A stretch of 64,000 bases of DNA. It comes from Flavobacteriaceae bacterium UBA3356 (lineage in GTDB: Bacteria; Bacteroidota; Bacteroidia; Flavobacteriales; Flavobacteriaceae). The first letter of the stretch is position 1. The number at the start of each line of letters is the position of its first letter. The notes beneath the pieces were generated by a model. It searched no databases. It was not told the origin of the DNA and worked only from the letters and a program-made list of their open reading frames with translations. Shown here in pieces: positions 25,365 through 33,491 of this stretch. Both the position numbers and the translations under genes were made by a program. The DNA is taken from positions 475,689-539,688 of the forward strand of contig DEQW01000001.1 in assembly GCA_002360635.1 (NCBI GenBank). Reading direction: 5' to 3'.

Positions 25365-25940
25365 ATGACAAAACAACGCTGTGCTTGGTGTGGAGATGAC
25401 CCACTATATGTAGCCTATCACGATACGGAATGGGGAGTGCCCGTGCATGACGATAAAACCCTCTTTGAGTTTTTATTGTTAGAAACCTTTCAAGCAGGAT
25501 TAAGTTGGATCACCATTTTACGGAAGCGAGAAAATTTCAGAAAAGCATTTGATGCGTTTGATTATAAAAAAATAGCAAAATACGGTCAGCAAAAAATCGA
25601 TTCATTATTGGAAGATGCTGGTATTATCCGGAATAAACTGAAGGTAAAATCGGCCGTGACCAATGCGCAAGCTTTTATAAAAGTACAAGAAGAATATGGA
25701 AGCTTCAGCAAGTATATTTGGGGGTTTGTAGATGGGAAACCTATTCAGAATGAATTAAAATCATTAAAAGGAGCACCCGCAAATACACCTTTAAGTGACA
25801 CCATAAGTAAAGACCTCAAGAAAAGAGGATTCAAATTTGTAGGTTCTACCGTAGTGTACGCACATATGCAAGCAACAGGCATGGTAAACGACCATGTTAC
25901 TTCATGTTTTCGATATGAAGAAATTAGAAAGGAAGTCTAG
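25365..25940 (+). CDS. tag: DNA-3-methyladenine glycosylase I
   Basis: Tag excises 3-methyladenine from alkylated DNA. The 191-residue protein starts with the zinc-binding CAWCG followed by YHDTEWGVPVHDD, and has FQAGLSWITILRKR and the C-terminal HVTSCFRY, which supplies the remaining zinc ligands. The catalytic glutamate of the family lies in the YHDTEWG region. It ends the plus-strand run that begins at ftsX. With the ATL protein at 0.75 kb the window has two separate alkylation-damage functions. Confidence 0.95.
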   Translation: MTKQRCAWCGDDPLYVAYHDTEWGVPVHDDKTLFEFLLLETFQAGLSWITILRKRENFRKAFDAFDYKKIAKYGQQKIDSLLEDAGIIRNKLKVKSAVTNAQAFIKVQEEYGSFSKYIWGFVDGKPIQNELKSLKGAPANTPLSDTISKDLKKRGFKFVGSTVVYAHMQATGMVNDHVTSCFRYEEIRKEV

Positions 25941-25948
25941 AAATCTAC

Positions 25949-26302
25949 CTAATTTGTACCTGAATACGTAATATCCTTGTTATCGGGAGTATATAGATCT
26001 AAAGCTTTTAAGCTTTGCTTATATCTATATTTTAGCGTTTCATCGGTTGGCTTTTCAATTGAAAAAAGCTTTTCAAACCATTTTTTTGCTGCTCCATAAT
26101 TACTTTTAAAGTAATGGGCATTGGCAAGTTTTTTATAGATAAAAGGAGTGCCGTAGCCTTCCTTTACTACTTGCTCATACACTTTAATTACATCAACATC
26201 TTTATTAACATCAATGGTTTTTTCAGTAGAACTACTTTGTGCTGTTACCGTGAATGAAACACAAAACAACAACAGAAACAGAGCGAGGGAAAATCGTTTC
26301 AT
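25949..26302 (-). CDS. Small secreted protein with a TPR-like unit
   Basis: This 117-residue protein has a signal peptide (residues 1-21, ending VTAQ). One helical-hairpin unit follows (FIYKKLANAHYFKSNYGAAKKWFEKLF) with tetratricopeptide spacing. It resembles the N-terminal TPR part of OmpA-family T9SS/gliding proteins but lacks any OmpA domain, so it may be a stand-alone adaptor or a shortened relative. It is convergent with tag. Function unknown. Confidence 0.65.
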   Translation of the reverse strand: MKRFSLALFLLLFCVSFTVTAQSSSTEKTIDVNKDVDVIKVYEQVVKEGYGTPFIYKKLANAHYFKSNYGAAKKWFEKLFSIEKPTDETLKYRYKQSLKALDLYTPDNKDITYSGTN

Positions 26303-26410
26303 AATTTGGGGTGTAAGAAATTACTTTAACCAAATATGCTAATTAACTGATTAAAAATCAAATATATTCGATGAAATGCATATTTGTTTCTATTAGGCTG
26401 TAAAGAAAAC

Positions 26411-26443
26411 AAAAACAACTGCAAATTATTGCAGTTGTTTTGT
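26411..26443 (-). terminator. Terminator after the peptidylarginine-deiminase-like gene
   Basis: AAAACAACTGCAA and TTGCAGTTGTTTT form a perfect 13-bp stem around ATTA, with a T-rich run on the minus strand. Confidence 0.82.
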
Positions 26444-26475
26444 TAAAGTTTACAAAACGCTAAGTAGCTTATTTA

Positions 26476-28215
26476 CTACAACTTAAGTACTTTCTTGTTT
26501 ACTTGCCCAAAGCGCCCATTAAAGGTTACGAACAAAGTACCTTTCCAACTCGGATTCAATTTTAAATTGATAGTTCCGTTAGCATCTGCAATAGTAGTAT
26601 TGTATAATTTTTGACCCAAAATATTGTAAACTGACAATTCCACGGGGCCTTCTATTGCATTTAAATTAAAATTAACCTCATCTGTGGCTGGATTAGGATA
26701 TGCGCTTGAAATATTATTCTCTGCCCACTCTTCAGTAGATAGCGTTGCGGTATCGATTGTCCAATATCCTTCTGGCGCTACAATGGGTCTGTTTATTGTT
26801 TTTCCTGAATTTGCCTCTGCATGAATATAATATTCAATATCTATATCTTCTGAAGGAAGGGTAAGACTTGTAGTCCAATTGTCATCGCCGCTTGATGTCA
26901 TTGGAATTTCAGTATAATCTGTAGCTCCCACTTCTCTCCAATAAAGATCGGCAGTATTAATACCTGAATTATGTTTTATCATCGCATTTATATCTAAACT
27001 ACTTCCCGCTTGGGCTTCCTCTATAGGATTATGAACAATCCATAAAGGGTTCTCCACTCCAATGGTATGCGAAATACAATGAATTGCTCCAGATAATGAA
27101 ATTAGGTTCTCTCCCGAGTTATCAACATCTATAGGCACAATGTTATAGCCAGGCAATAATTCTTCCAAATAATCCAAAGCTGGCTGATCCACTTCTGGTC
27201 GATACGTAGGCACCATCACGGTTTTATTAACAAAAATCATGTTGCTGTAGGTACGGTAGCTTCCGCCAGTGTCAGGGTATGCACCAGACGGACTTGGCGG
27301 TGCAGGAATCCATTTTATTTTATAGGGTGTACCAAAAGGTGATTGAAAGTTGTTTAGCACATAATCTATATTTTGTTGAATTTGTGGACCATCGGCAACG
27401 CCTTCAGGGTATTCACTTACCAAAATGGTTTCTTCATCCAATAACTTCATGTGCATATCGATATGGTGAATACCGTCATACGGGAGGGTTTCCATTTTAA
27501 TATAGTTTTCAATTCCCATGTATTCGTACATGATATCATCGATTTCGCTTTCAGTTTTTGCAGAAACTCCGTATGGATTACCTGGGGCGTTTTCATCTAA
27601 AACTAGTTTTGAAGCAAACGCATTTCCCATTCCGTCACTCATATAATTTCCACCTGTATTCACTAAATCGTTAGTACCCGATGTTGTCGTGTAAATGGGA
27701 AGCCCCAATAAATTGGAATGAGCCGTTGGTATAACGTCGTCGTTAGGTCTTGGACGGTTGTAAATCCAATCTACAATGGCGCGTTCACCAACTTCATTAC
27801 TGTAAATGGTATTTCCGCCGTAATCACGAATCCAAATGGTATCAAATTGTTCATCCAAAAAGATTACATTAGTTAAATCGACTCCTTCAGATTGTAAGTA
27901 CGATTCAACAGAAGCTTGGTTAGTAGTGGTGATAATAACCTTGCACTCTTCTACTCCTGCCTCTACAATTTGCCTTAAAATGTTCGGGAAACTAGAGTCC
28001 CAACTTACTACCAAATATTCAACCTCTTCCCATTCAGCGGCTGCACGAACCGGTGTGCTGGGTGGTGGCGTTATTTTATTGGAAGTAAACTGATAATCAG
28101 CTATTATCTCTTTCTCTGCCTCGGTTAAACCTTTGGGCAGTGTTTTTTGCTGTGAAAATGCAACGCTAGAGAAAAAAACAGTAAGTAATAAAAACTTGAA
28201 GTATTTGTTTTTCAT
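26476..28215 (-). CDS. Secreted peptidylarginine/agmatine deiminase-family enzyme with T9SS sorting domain
   Basis: This 579-residue protein has a signal peptide, a guanidino-modifying deiminase domain (~55-395) and a C-terminal T9SS type A domain (SSAYPNPATDEVN, VYNILGQKLY, KKVLKL). Catalytic residues visible are Asp131 (WIRDYG), His251/Asp253 (HHIDMH), Asn325 (TYSNMIF) and Cys380 (SGAIHC). An NRPR stretch at ~153-156 sits where Porphyromonas gingivalis PPAD uses arginines to bind a peptide C-terminus. This points to citrullination of extracellular peptides or proteins rather than agmatine. A ~90-residue beta domain lies between enzyme and sorting signal. The gene stands alone, with a TATCTTCG box upstream at 28234-28241. 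Confidence 0.88.
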   Translation of the reverse strand: MKNKYFKFLLLTVFFSSVAFSQQKTLPKGLTEAEKEIIADYQFTSNKITPPPSTPVRAAAEWEEVEYLVVSWDSSFPNILRQIVEAGVEECKVIITTTNQASVESYLQSEGVDLTNVIFLDEQFDTIWIRDYGGNTIYSNEVGERAIVDWIYNRPRPNDDVIPTAHSNLLGLPIYTTTSGTNDLVNTGGNYMSDGMGNAFASKLVLDENAPGNPYGVSAKTESEIDDIMYEYMGIENYIKMETLPYDGIHHIDMHMKLLDEETILVSEYPEGVADGPQIQQNIDYVLNNFQSPFGTPYKIKWIPAPPSPSGAYPDTGGSYRTYSNMIFVNKTVMVPTYRPEVDQPALDYLEELLPGYNIVPIDVDNSGENLISLSGAIHCISHTIGVENPLWIVHNPIEEAQAGSSLDINAMIKHNSGINTADLYWREVGATDYTEIPMTSSGDDNWTTSLTLPSEDIDIEYYIHAEANSGKTINRPIVAPEGYWTIDTATLSTEEWAENNISSAYPNPATDEVNFNLNAIEGPVELSVYNILGQKLYNTTIADANGTINLKLNPSWKGTLFVTFNGRFGQVNKKVLKL

Positions 28216-28278
28216 AGTATGGAATTAGTGATACGAAGATACTTTTTTAAAGCAAAACAATAAAATATCCATAAACCT

Positions 28279-28920
28279 TTAACAGCTAATGTGTTGTAAA
28301 AATTCATCCCTGGAAATTTCTTTGGCCCCTAGACGTTCTAAGTGTTCTGTATATATTTGGCAATCGATTAATTTATAGTTTTTTTCCTTTAGGAGCTCTA
28401 CTAAATGATACAGTCCTACTTTAGAAGCATCGCTTACTTTTGTAAACATACTTTCACCACAAAACACTTTCTGATCGGCGAGATCAATTCCGTAAAGCCC
28501 ACCTGTCAATTCATTTTCTTGCCATACTTCTACTGAAAACGCATAGCCTTTTTCATGCAAACCAATATACGCTCTTTCCATTTCTGAAGTAATCCAAGTA
28601 CCAGCTTGACCATCCCGTTTTATAGCTGCACAGTTTTTAATCACTTCAGGAAAAGAAGTATTGAATGTAACTCTGAATTTTTCAGAATTAATTGTTTTCC
28701 TAAAACTTTTTGAAACTCTCAATTCCTTCGGAAACAAGACCATTCTTGGGTTTGGACTCCACCACAAAATGGGTTGCCCTTCTGAATACCAGGGAAAAAT
28801 TCCTGATTGGTACGCCAATAGCAATCGTTCTGAAGAAAGATCCCCACCAACAGCCAACAAGCCATCTTCATCAGCATCGGTAACAGGTGGAAACCATATT
28901 TTTTCAGTTAGGAGGTGCAA
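28279..28920 (-). CDS. aat: Leucyl/phenylalanyl-tRNA-protein transferase
   Basis: Aat adds Leu or Phe to proteins with N-terminal Lys or Arg, marking them for ClpS/ClpAP degradation. The 213-residue protein has the hallmark GIFPWYSEGQPILWWSPNPR segment near residue 40, GQAGTWITSEM, and the C-terminal FCGESMF and DCQIYTEHLERLGA motifs. Length is normal. It lies downstream of DUF3127 but is separated from it by a terminator. Confidence 0.95.
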   Translation of the reverse strand: MHLLTEKIWFPPVTDADEDGLLAVGGDLSSERLLLAYQSGIFPWYSEGQPILWWSPNPRMVLFPKELRVSKSFRKTINSEKFRVTFNTSFPEVIKNCAAIKRDGQAGTWITSEMERAYIGLHEKGYAFSVEVWQENELTGGLYGIDLADQKVFCGESMFTKVSDASKVGLYHLVELLKEKNYKLIDCQIYTEHLERLGAKEISRDEFLQHISC

Positions 28921-28963
28921 AATAAGATTTTATTTAGCTATAATTTATATAACCCAAAAATAG

Positions 28964-28997
28964 AAAAAAGCCCGAAACCAAAGAGTTTCGGGCTTTT
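28964..28997 (-). terminator. Terminator after the DUF3127 gene
   Basis: AAAAGCCCGAAAC and GTTTCGGGCTTTT form a strong stem with a short loop, between DUF3127 and aat. Confidence 0.85.
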
Positions 28998-29028
28998 AAA
29001 TATTAACATGTTGATTGTTTATGTTTAA

Positions 29029-29403
29029 TTAGAACGGCAAATCGTCGTGATCTTCTTCGTTTAAATCGTTTGCAGGTTCAAAAGCATCTTCTGGCGGCAT
29101 TGGCGGCATGTTTTGCGAAACCGATTGGTCTACATTCTCAATACGCCATCCATTTAATGAGTTAAAATATTTTGTTTCGCCTTGTGGGTTTGTCCATTCA
29201 CGACCACGAAGATTAATACTCACCTTTACGTTTTGCCCAACGTTAAACTTGTCCAACAAATCGGTTTTATCTTGTATAAACTCAATTAAAATGTGCTGCG
29301 GGTATTGCTCTTCGGTGGTTACCACCATCTCACGTTTTCTAAAACCATTGTTTCCGTAGGTTTTAGTATCATCTATCATTTTAATTTTTCCTTGTACTTC
29401 CAT
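29029..29403 (-). CDS. DUF3127 OB-fold-like protein
   Basis: This 124-residue cytoplasmic protein begins MEVQGKIKMI and has the FRKREMVVTTEEQYPQ motif of DUF3127. The acidic tail ends EEDHDDLPF, much like the C-terminus of single-stranded DNA-binding proteins. The fold and tail suggest a nucleic-acid-binding protein that recruits partners through its acidic end. That is inference; the family is uncharacterised. It follows the flavin reductase gene by 22 nt. Confidence 0.85.
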   Translation of the reverse strand: MEVQGKIKMIDDTKTYGNNGFRKREMVVTTEEQYPQHILIEFIQDKTDLLDKFNVGQNVKVSINLRGREWTNPQGETKYFNSLNGWRIENVDQSVSQNMPPMPPEDAFEPANDLNEEDHDDLPF

Positions 29404-29425
29404 CTTTCTATTTTAATATGTGATT

Positions 29426-30319
29426 TTATTTTTTTTCTGAAACAGAACGCGCCAATAATAAATTCCAAGCTGCGTCTATTTGTGCTTCGCAAAGCAATTC
29501 TTGCGCTCTTGTATGAATTTCTTCAGAAGAACCCGAAGCGATTAAATATTGTTCGGTTTCTGAAGCGTTTTCTATATATTCTTTAATTTGTTTATTAGTT
29601 GGTAATTCTTCTACATTTCCTAGCATTCCAAGGTCATTTCCAGTTAAAACACTACTGTTTCTAATAGGTTCTGGCAGCGCGTCTATTCCTATCCCCAATG
29701 TCCTAATTGGTTTTGGCACTTCGAACATTCCTACTTTTGCCCGGCTGTACCAGTTGCCGCCCATACGTGCTACGGTGTCTATTTTTGCTGGATCTATTGC
29801 TCCTTTTTCATCTAAAATTTCTTCATTTACGTGTATTCTTACCACTTCGCAAATAACTAAGTTACCAGCACCTCCTTCTTCTCCAGTTTCGACTACTTCT
29901 TTCACTTTACATTCAAACTGAACAGGCGATTCGGCCACACGTGGTGGTTTTACTATGTCTGATTTAACTTCCGTAAAACCGGCTTTTATAAATTCGTTTA
30001 CCCCTTTATCATATTCGGTAGAAGATAAACTCATTTGTTGCACCATTGCGTGGTTTACAATGTTTATTACGACTTCCTTGGTTTCCAGTACATTTTCAAG
30101 AGTATGTTTGGTGGTGTTATCCCGAACCCGTCTAGCTGGTGAAAAAATCATAGTTGGTGGGTTAGCTCCAAAAACATTGAAAAAACTAAAAGGAGATAAG
30201 TTTACATTTCCGTCTGTATCTACCGTACTGGCAAAACAGATAGGGCGTGGCGCAACGGCTCCAACTAAGTAACCGTGCAGTTTTCCTGTGCTAATTTCTT
30301 GTGGGTCAATACTCATCAT
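29426..30319 (-). CDS. Flavin reductase-like FMN-binding protein
   Basis: This 297-residue protein matches the flavin reductase-like split-barrel family. VGAVAPRPICFASTVD is the N-terminal FMN-site motif, followed by NLSPFSFFNVFGANPPTMIF. It probably binds FMN and either reduces flavin with NAD(P)H or acts as a flavin oxidoreductase. The C-terminal ~90 residues extend past the core domain. The frame starts ATGATG, with a TACATTTG box ending only 6 nt before it, so the leader is minimal. It is cotranscribed with DUF3127. Confidence 0.85.
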   Translation of the reverse strand: MMSIDPQEISTGKLHGYLVGAVAPRPICFASTVDTDGNVNLSPFSFFNVFGANPPTMIFSPARRVRDNTTKHTLENVLETKEVVINIVNHAMVQQMSLSSTEYDKGVNEFIKAGFTEVKSDIVKPPRVAESPVQFECKVKEVVETGEEGGAGNLVICEVVRIHVNEEILDEKGAIDPAKIDTVARMGGNWYSRAKVGMFEVPKPIRTLGIGIDALPEPIRNSSVLTGNDLGMLGNVEELPTNKQIKEYIENASETEQYLIASGSSEEIHTRAQELLCEAQIDAAWNLLLARSVSEKK

Positions 30320-30325
30320 AGTTTA

Positions 30326-30333
30326 CAAATGTA
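30326..30333 (-). promoter_or_regulatory. -7 promoter box directly before the flavin reductase start
   Basis: TACATTTG on the minus strand ends 6 nt from the first ATG, implying a leaderless or near-leaderless mRNA. Confidence 0.55.
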
Positions 30334-30455
30334 CCCAAACTTAAAACTTTGTAAAAATTTGATTGTACAATAATATTAACATATTTGCTTTATATTTAAT
30401 CCCTCTTCTCATTAAAACAACGGAAGAGGCACAAATTGCTTTTTAAAATTTTTCT

Positions 30456-31607
30456 ATGTTTAACAAAACAACTTTTACCCGTTGGTTCTTTATTATTGCT
30501 TCCATTTTCATTATCAGCCTTATTTTATGGAACACGCTAGTATTCTTTAATCAATTAAAAGATGATGAGCGTAATAAAATGAAGGTTTGGGCAGCTGCTC
30601 AAGAAGAATTACAAAAACTAAGCACTTCGGAAAATGCGGTTAGTGAAACGGCCTATGTTGTAATACAGAGCAACAACACAACCCCTATGATTAGCTATAG
30701 TTATGATGACGATAGCTACATTGAACGTAATATACCCGAAAACCTTGTAAACACACCCGAAAAGAGACAAAAACTAATTGATCAATTTTCTTCAGAATAT
30801 AAGCCTATTAAAATTTATTATGAAGATGAATTATTCCAGACTATATATTATGGAAATTCTCCTCTCATCAACAAGTTGAAATATTATCCAGCGGTTTTAA
30901 TCCTTATCATACTGCTTATTTTTTTAGCGATTTACTTGTTTTACCAAACCTCAAAATCTGCCGAACAGAACCGGCTATGGGCTGGAATGGCCAAAGAAAC
31001 AGCGCATCAAATTGGTACTCCCTTGTCTTCATTAGTAGGTTGGACCGAAATTTTAAAAGAGGAAAACGTAAACCAAGAGTATGTTACTGAAATTGAAAAA
31101 GATGTAGACCGTCTTAAAACTATAACTGAGCGTTTTTCAAAAATTGGCTCAGTACCAAAACTTGAAAAAACAGATTTGGTTGCCGAAACCCAAGCCTCTT
31201 TTGATTACTTAAAAAGAAGAAGTTCAAAATTAATTGAATTTGACTTAATCACGCCTAACGAAACAGTTCCGGTAATGCTTAACCCACAACTTTTTGGATG
31301 GACTATTGAGAATTTAGTGAAAAATGGGATTGATGCTATGAAGGGAAAAGGCACCATTGTTATTTCTATCGAAAAAAATTCTAAAAAAGCATACGTACGA
31401 ATAACCGATACCGGAAAAGGTATTTCAAAACGAAACTACAGAAGAGTATTCGTGCCTGGTTATACTACCAAAAAAAGAGGCTGGGGACTTGGCCTCTCAT
31501 TAGCAAAACGTATTATCGAAACATACCATAATGGCAAAATACACGTTTTAAACAGCACTGCCGGTAAAGGAACCACAATGGAAATTGTATTACGATTAGA
31601 AAATTAA
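30456..31607 (+). CDS. Membrane sensor histidine kinase
   Basis: This 383-residue kinase has two membrane helices (~9-30 and ~145-165) around a ~110-residue periplasmic sensor. The H-box is unusual (AKETAHQIGTPLSSLVGW), and a HATPase domain follows with an N-box ENLVKNGIDAM, DTGKGI and a GWGLGLSLAKR motif. No response regulator is adjacent, so it is an orphan kinase. Its TAA shares a base with the ATG of the zinc-ribbon membrane protein (TAATG). That coupling suggests the small protein is an accessory. Confidence 0.88.
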   Translation: MFNKTTFTRWFFIIASIFIISLILWNTLVFFNQLKDDERNKMKVWAAAQEELQKLSTSENAVSETAYVVIQSNNTTPMISYSYDDDSYIERNIPENLVNTPEKRQKLIDQFSSEYKPIKIYYEDELFQTIYYGNSPLINKLKYYPAVLILIILLIFLAIYLFYQTSKSAEQNRLWAGMAKETAHQIGTPLSSLVGWTEILKEENVNQEYVTEIEKDVDRLKTITERFSKIGSVPKLEKTDLVAETQASFDYLKRRSSKLIEFDLITPNETVPVMLNPQLFGWTIENLVKNGIDAMKGKGTIVISIEKNSKKAYVRITDTGKGISKRNYRRVFVPGYTTKKRGWGLGLSLAKRIIETYHNGKIHVLNSTAGKGTTMEIVLRLEN

Positions 31608-31960
31608 TGATGACAACCGAACACATTTTACACACTGCTCGTTTAAACAACAACTGCCCAGAATGCTATGATACAGAGGGACTGGAATTTACATTTACCC
31701 AAATAGAAAAACAAAATAAGTTTTATAAGCAAGCTAAAAAAGAAGTTGCAGAAAAACTATACTGCCATACGTGCAAAAATATTATCTATCCTGTTAATTG
31801 GACTGAAGATATTGATCGCGTATATCAATACCATAAAAAACAAGTACACCCCAAATCGACCTTACTTAAATTAAAATCTTTTGGCTATATCTTTATTTTA
31901 TTGGGAATTGTAGTAATTGCAGCAATCCTATTTTTACTTTGGAACAGCTCGCTAATCTAG
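31607..31960 (+). CDS. Zinc-ribbon membrane protein coupled to the kinase
   Basis: This 117-residue protein has two CxxC pairs, CPEC near residue 18 and CHTC near residue 55, which probably form a zinc ribbon in the cytoplasm. One C-terminal transmembrane helix follows (~94-115). The frame starts ATGATG, overlapping the kinase stop by one base; the second ATG is also possible. I do not recognise a named family. Coupling to the kinase hints at modulation of its signalling or assembly. Its 3' end overlaps the convergent HIT gene by 9 nt. Confidence 0.72.
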   Translation: MMTTEHILHTARLNNNCPECYDTEGLEFTFTQIEKQNKFYKQAKKEVAEKLYCHTCKNIIYPVNWTEDIDRVYQYHKKQVHPKSTLLKLKSFGYIFILLGIVVIAAILFLLWNSSLI

Positions 31961-32344
31961 GTTTTTATGAATGGCAGCGGCCAATTCCTTAAACTCCTCT
32001 TCGCTCATTTCAACCTTTTTAGAAAAATCCATGTCGCTCATTTCATTTAAAGGAATTAAATGCACGTGTACGTGGGGAACTTCAAGGCCAATAGCAGCCA
32101 TTCCTACTCGCTTGCAAGGCACAGTTTCTTCGAGTGCTTTAGCTATACGTCTTGAAAACTGCATCAATTGCAAGTACATATGTTCACCTAAATCGAAAAT
32201 TTTATCAACTTCTTCTTTAGGAACACACAACGTATGTCCCTTTGTATTAGGGTTTACATCTAAGAATGCAATAAAATTATCGTCCTCAGCTATTTTGTAG
32301 CTAGGTATTTCGCCTTTAATAATTTTTGTAAATATAGTTGCCAT
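31952..32344 (-). CDS. HIT-family nucleotide hydrolase
   Basis: This 130-residue histidine-triad protein has the catalytic HVHVHLIPL motif near residue 97 and the N-terminal IFTKIIKGEIPSYKIAED of the HINT branch. It probably hydrolyses AMP-lysine or other nucleoside phosphoramidates in the cytoplasm. It lies 2 nt downstream of greA and is surely cotranscribed with it. Confidence 0.92.
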   Translation of the reverse strand: MATIFTKIIKGEIPSYKIAEDDNFIAFLDVNPNTKGHTLCVPKEEVDKIFDLGEHMYLQLMQFSRRIAKALEETVPCKRVGMAAIGLEVPHVHVHLIPLNEMSDMDFSKKVEMSEEEFKELAAAIHKNLD

Positions 32345-32346
32345 GG

Positions 32347-32823
32347 TTACCCCCTTGTTATCTCAAGAATTTCAAACTTCATCGTTCCGTTGGGCACGCT
32401 TATTTCAGCCGTATCGCCAACTTTTTTTCCCAGAAGCCCTTTACCTATAGGTGAATCTACAGAGATTTTTCCACTTTTTAAATCGGCTTCACTCTGCGCT
32501 ACCAGTTTATATTGCATTTCTGCTCCGGTAGATTTATTTTTTATTTTCACGTTAGAATGTATCAATACTTTTGAAGTGTCCAATTGCGACTCATCAATAA
32601 CGCGGGCGTTTGCAACAACTTCTTCTAATTTTGAAATACGCATTTCTAGCATTCCTTGTGCTTCTTTCGCAGCGTCGTACTCGGCATTTTCACTTAAATC
32701 CCCTTTATCGCGGGCTTCAGCAATAGCCTGTGAAGCTTTTGGACGCTCCACATCCTTTAATTGATTTAGCTCTTCCCTCAATTTTTTTAATCCTTCTGCA
32801 GTGTAATAAGATACTTTACTCAT
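32347..32823 (-). CDS. greA: Transcription elongation factor GreA
   Basis: GreA rescues backtracked RNA polymerase by stimulating transcript cleavage through its secondary channel. The 158-residue protein has an N-terminal coiled coil with the acidic tip DLSENAEYDAAKE, which holds the two key acidic residues, and a C-terminal FKBP-like domain ending with SPIGKGLLGKKVGD. Length is normal. It heads a two-gene operon with the HIT protein. Confidence 0.95.
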   Translation of the reverse strand: MSKVSYYTAEGLKKLREELNQLKDVERPKASQAIAEARDKGDLSENAEYDAAKEAQGMLEMRISKLEEVVANARVIDESQLDTSKVLIHSNVKIKNKSTGAEMQYKLVAQSEADLKSGKISVDSPIGKGLLGKKVGDTAEISVPNGTMKFEILEITRG

Positions 32824-33005
32824 AACTTCATCGTTTGTGTAGTAAACACGTTGTTCTTTATTTTATATGGAACGCCAAATTAAGTTGGCGTTATATTATT
32901 AAACACAAAAAATCCCATGCGTTTGACGGGATCTGTTCTAACAAATATACTAAAAAATAACTTGTTATATAAATTATTGTAATTTCGCAGACGAAAAAAT
33001 TAGCT

Positions 33006-33437
33006 ATGAAAAAAATTGCATTTCTTTTAATACTTACTACTTTAACTGCTTGTAAAAGCGACGACGATAAAGTGGACGACAACCCTTTTTTAACGTCACC
33101 CTTGGTAAGTTTAAACCTCAACCTGAACCTTCCGCAATACAACCCACTTAAATTTCCGGGGAGTTCTTTGGTCATAACACAGCAAGGCATTCGTGGTATT
33201 GTTATCTATAATGAAAATAATACTATTTATCACGCTTTTGAACTAAGTGACCCCAATCATGTACCTAATGACTGTTCCCGAATGGAAATTGATGGAATTG
33301 AAGCAAATTGTCCGTGTGAAAATGACACAAATAAATACAACATTGTAACGGGGCAAAATATAACAGACCCAAGTTTATACCCTATGCAGCGTTATCGAGC
33401 TGAACGAGTAGGTGACAATGTGAGGGTCACTAACTAA
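33006..33437 (+). CDS. Rieske-like lipoprotein lacking the cluster histidines
   Basis: This 143-residue lipoprotein (signal ending LTAC, Cys ~16) has a beta-rich body. A pair of cysteine segments, DCSRM and CPCEND, is spaced like the CxH...CPCH loops of Rieske 2Fe-2S domains. In both places the histidine is missing (CSR, CPCE), so a normal Rieske cluster is unlikely. It may be a structural relative stabilised by disulfides. A TAATTTCG box lies upstream at 32980-32987. It ends in a perfect bidirectional terminator shared with the convergent TonB receptor. The family call is tentative. Confidence 0.6.
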   Translation: MKKIAFLLILTTLTACKSDDDKVDDNPFLTSPLVSLNLNLNLPQYNPLKFPGSSLVITQQGIRGIVIYNENNTIYHAFELSDPNHVPNDCSRMEIDGIEANCPCENDTNKYNIVTGQNITDPSLYPMQRYRAERVGDNVRVTN

Positions 33438-33480
33438 AAACAAAAAGCCCGCTCAATTTTGAGCGGGCTTTTTGTTTTTA
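33435..33480. terminator. Long symmetrical bidirectional terminator
   Basis: The 46-nt element is a near-perfect palindrome, with GCCCGCTCA pairing TGAGCGGGC and A-/T-rich outer arms, between convergent genes. Confidence 0.9.
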
Positions 33481-33491
33481 CATTTTTAAAA

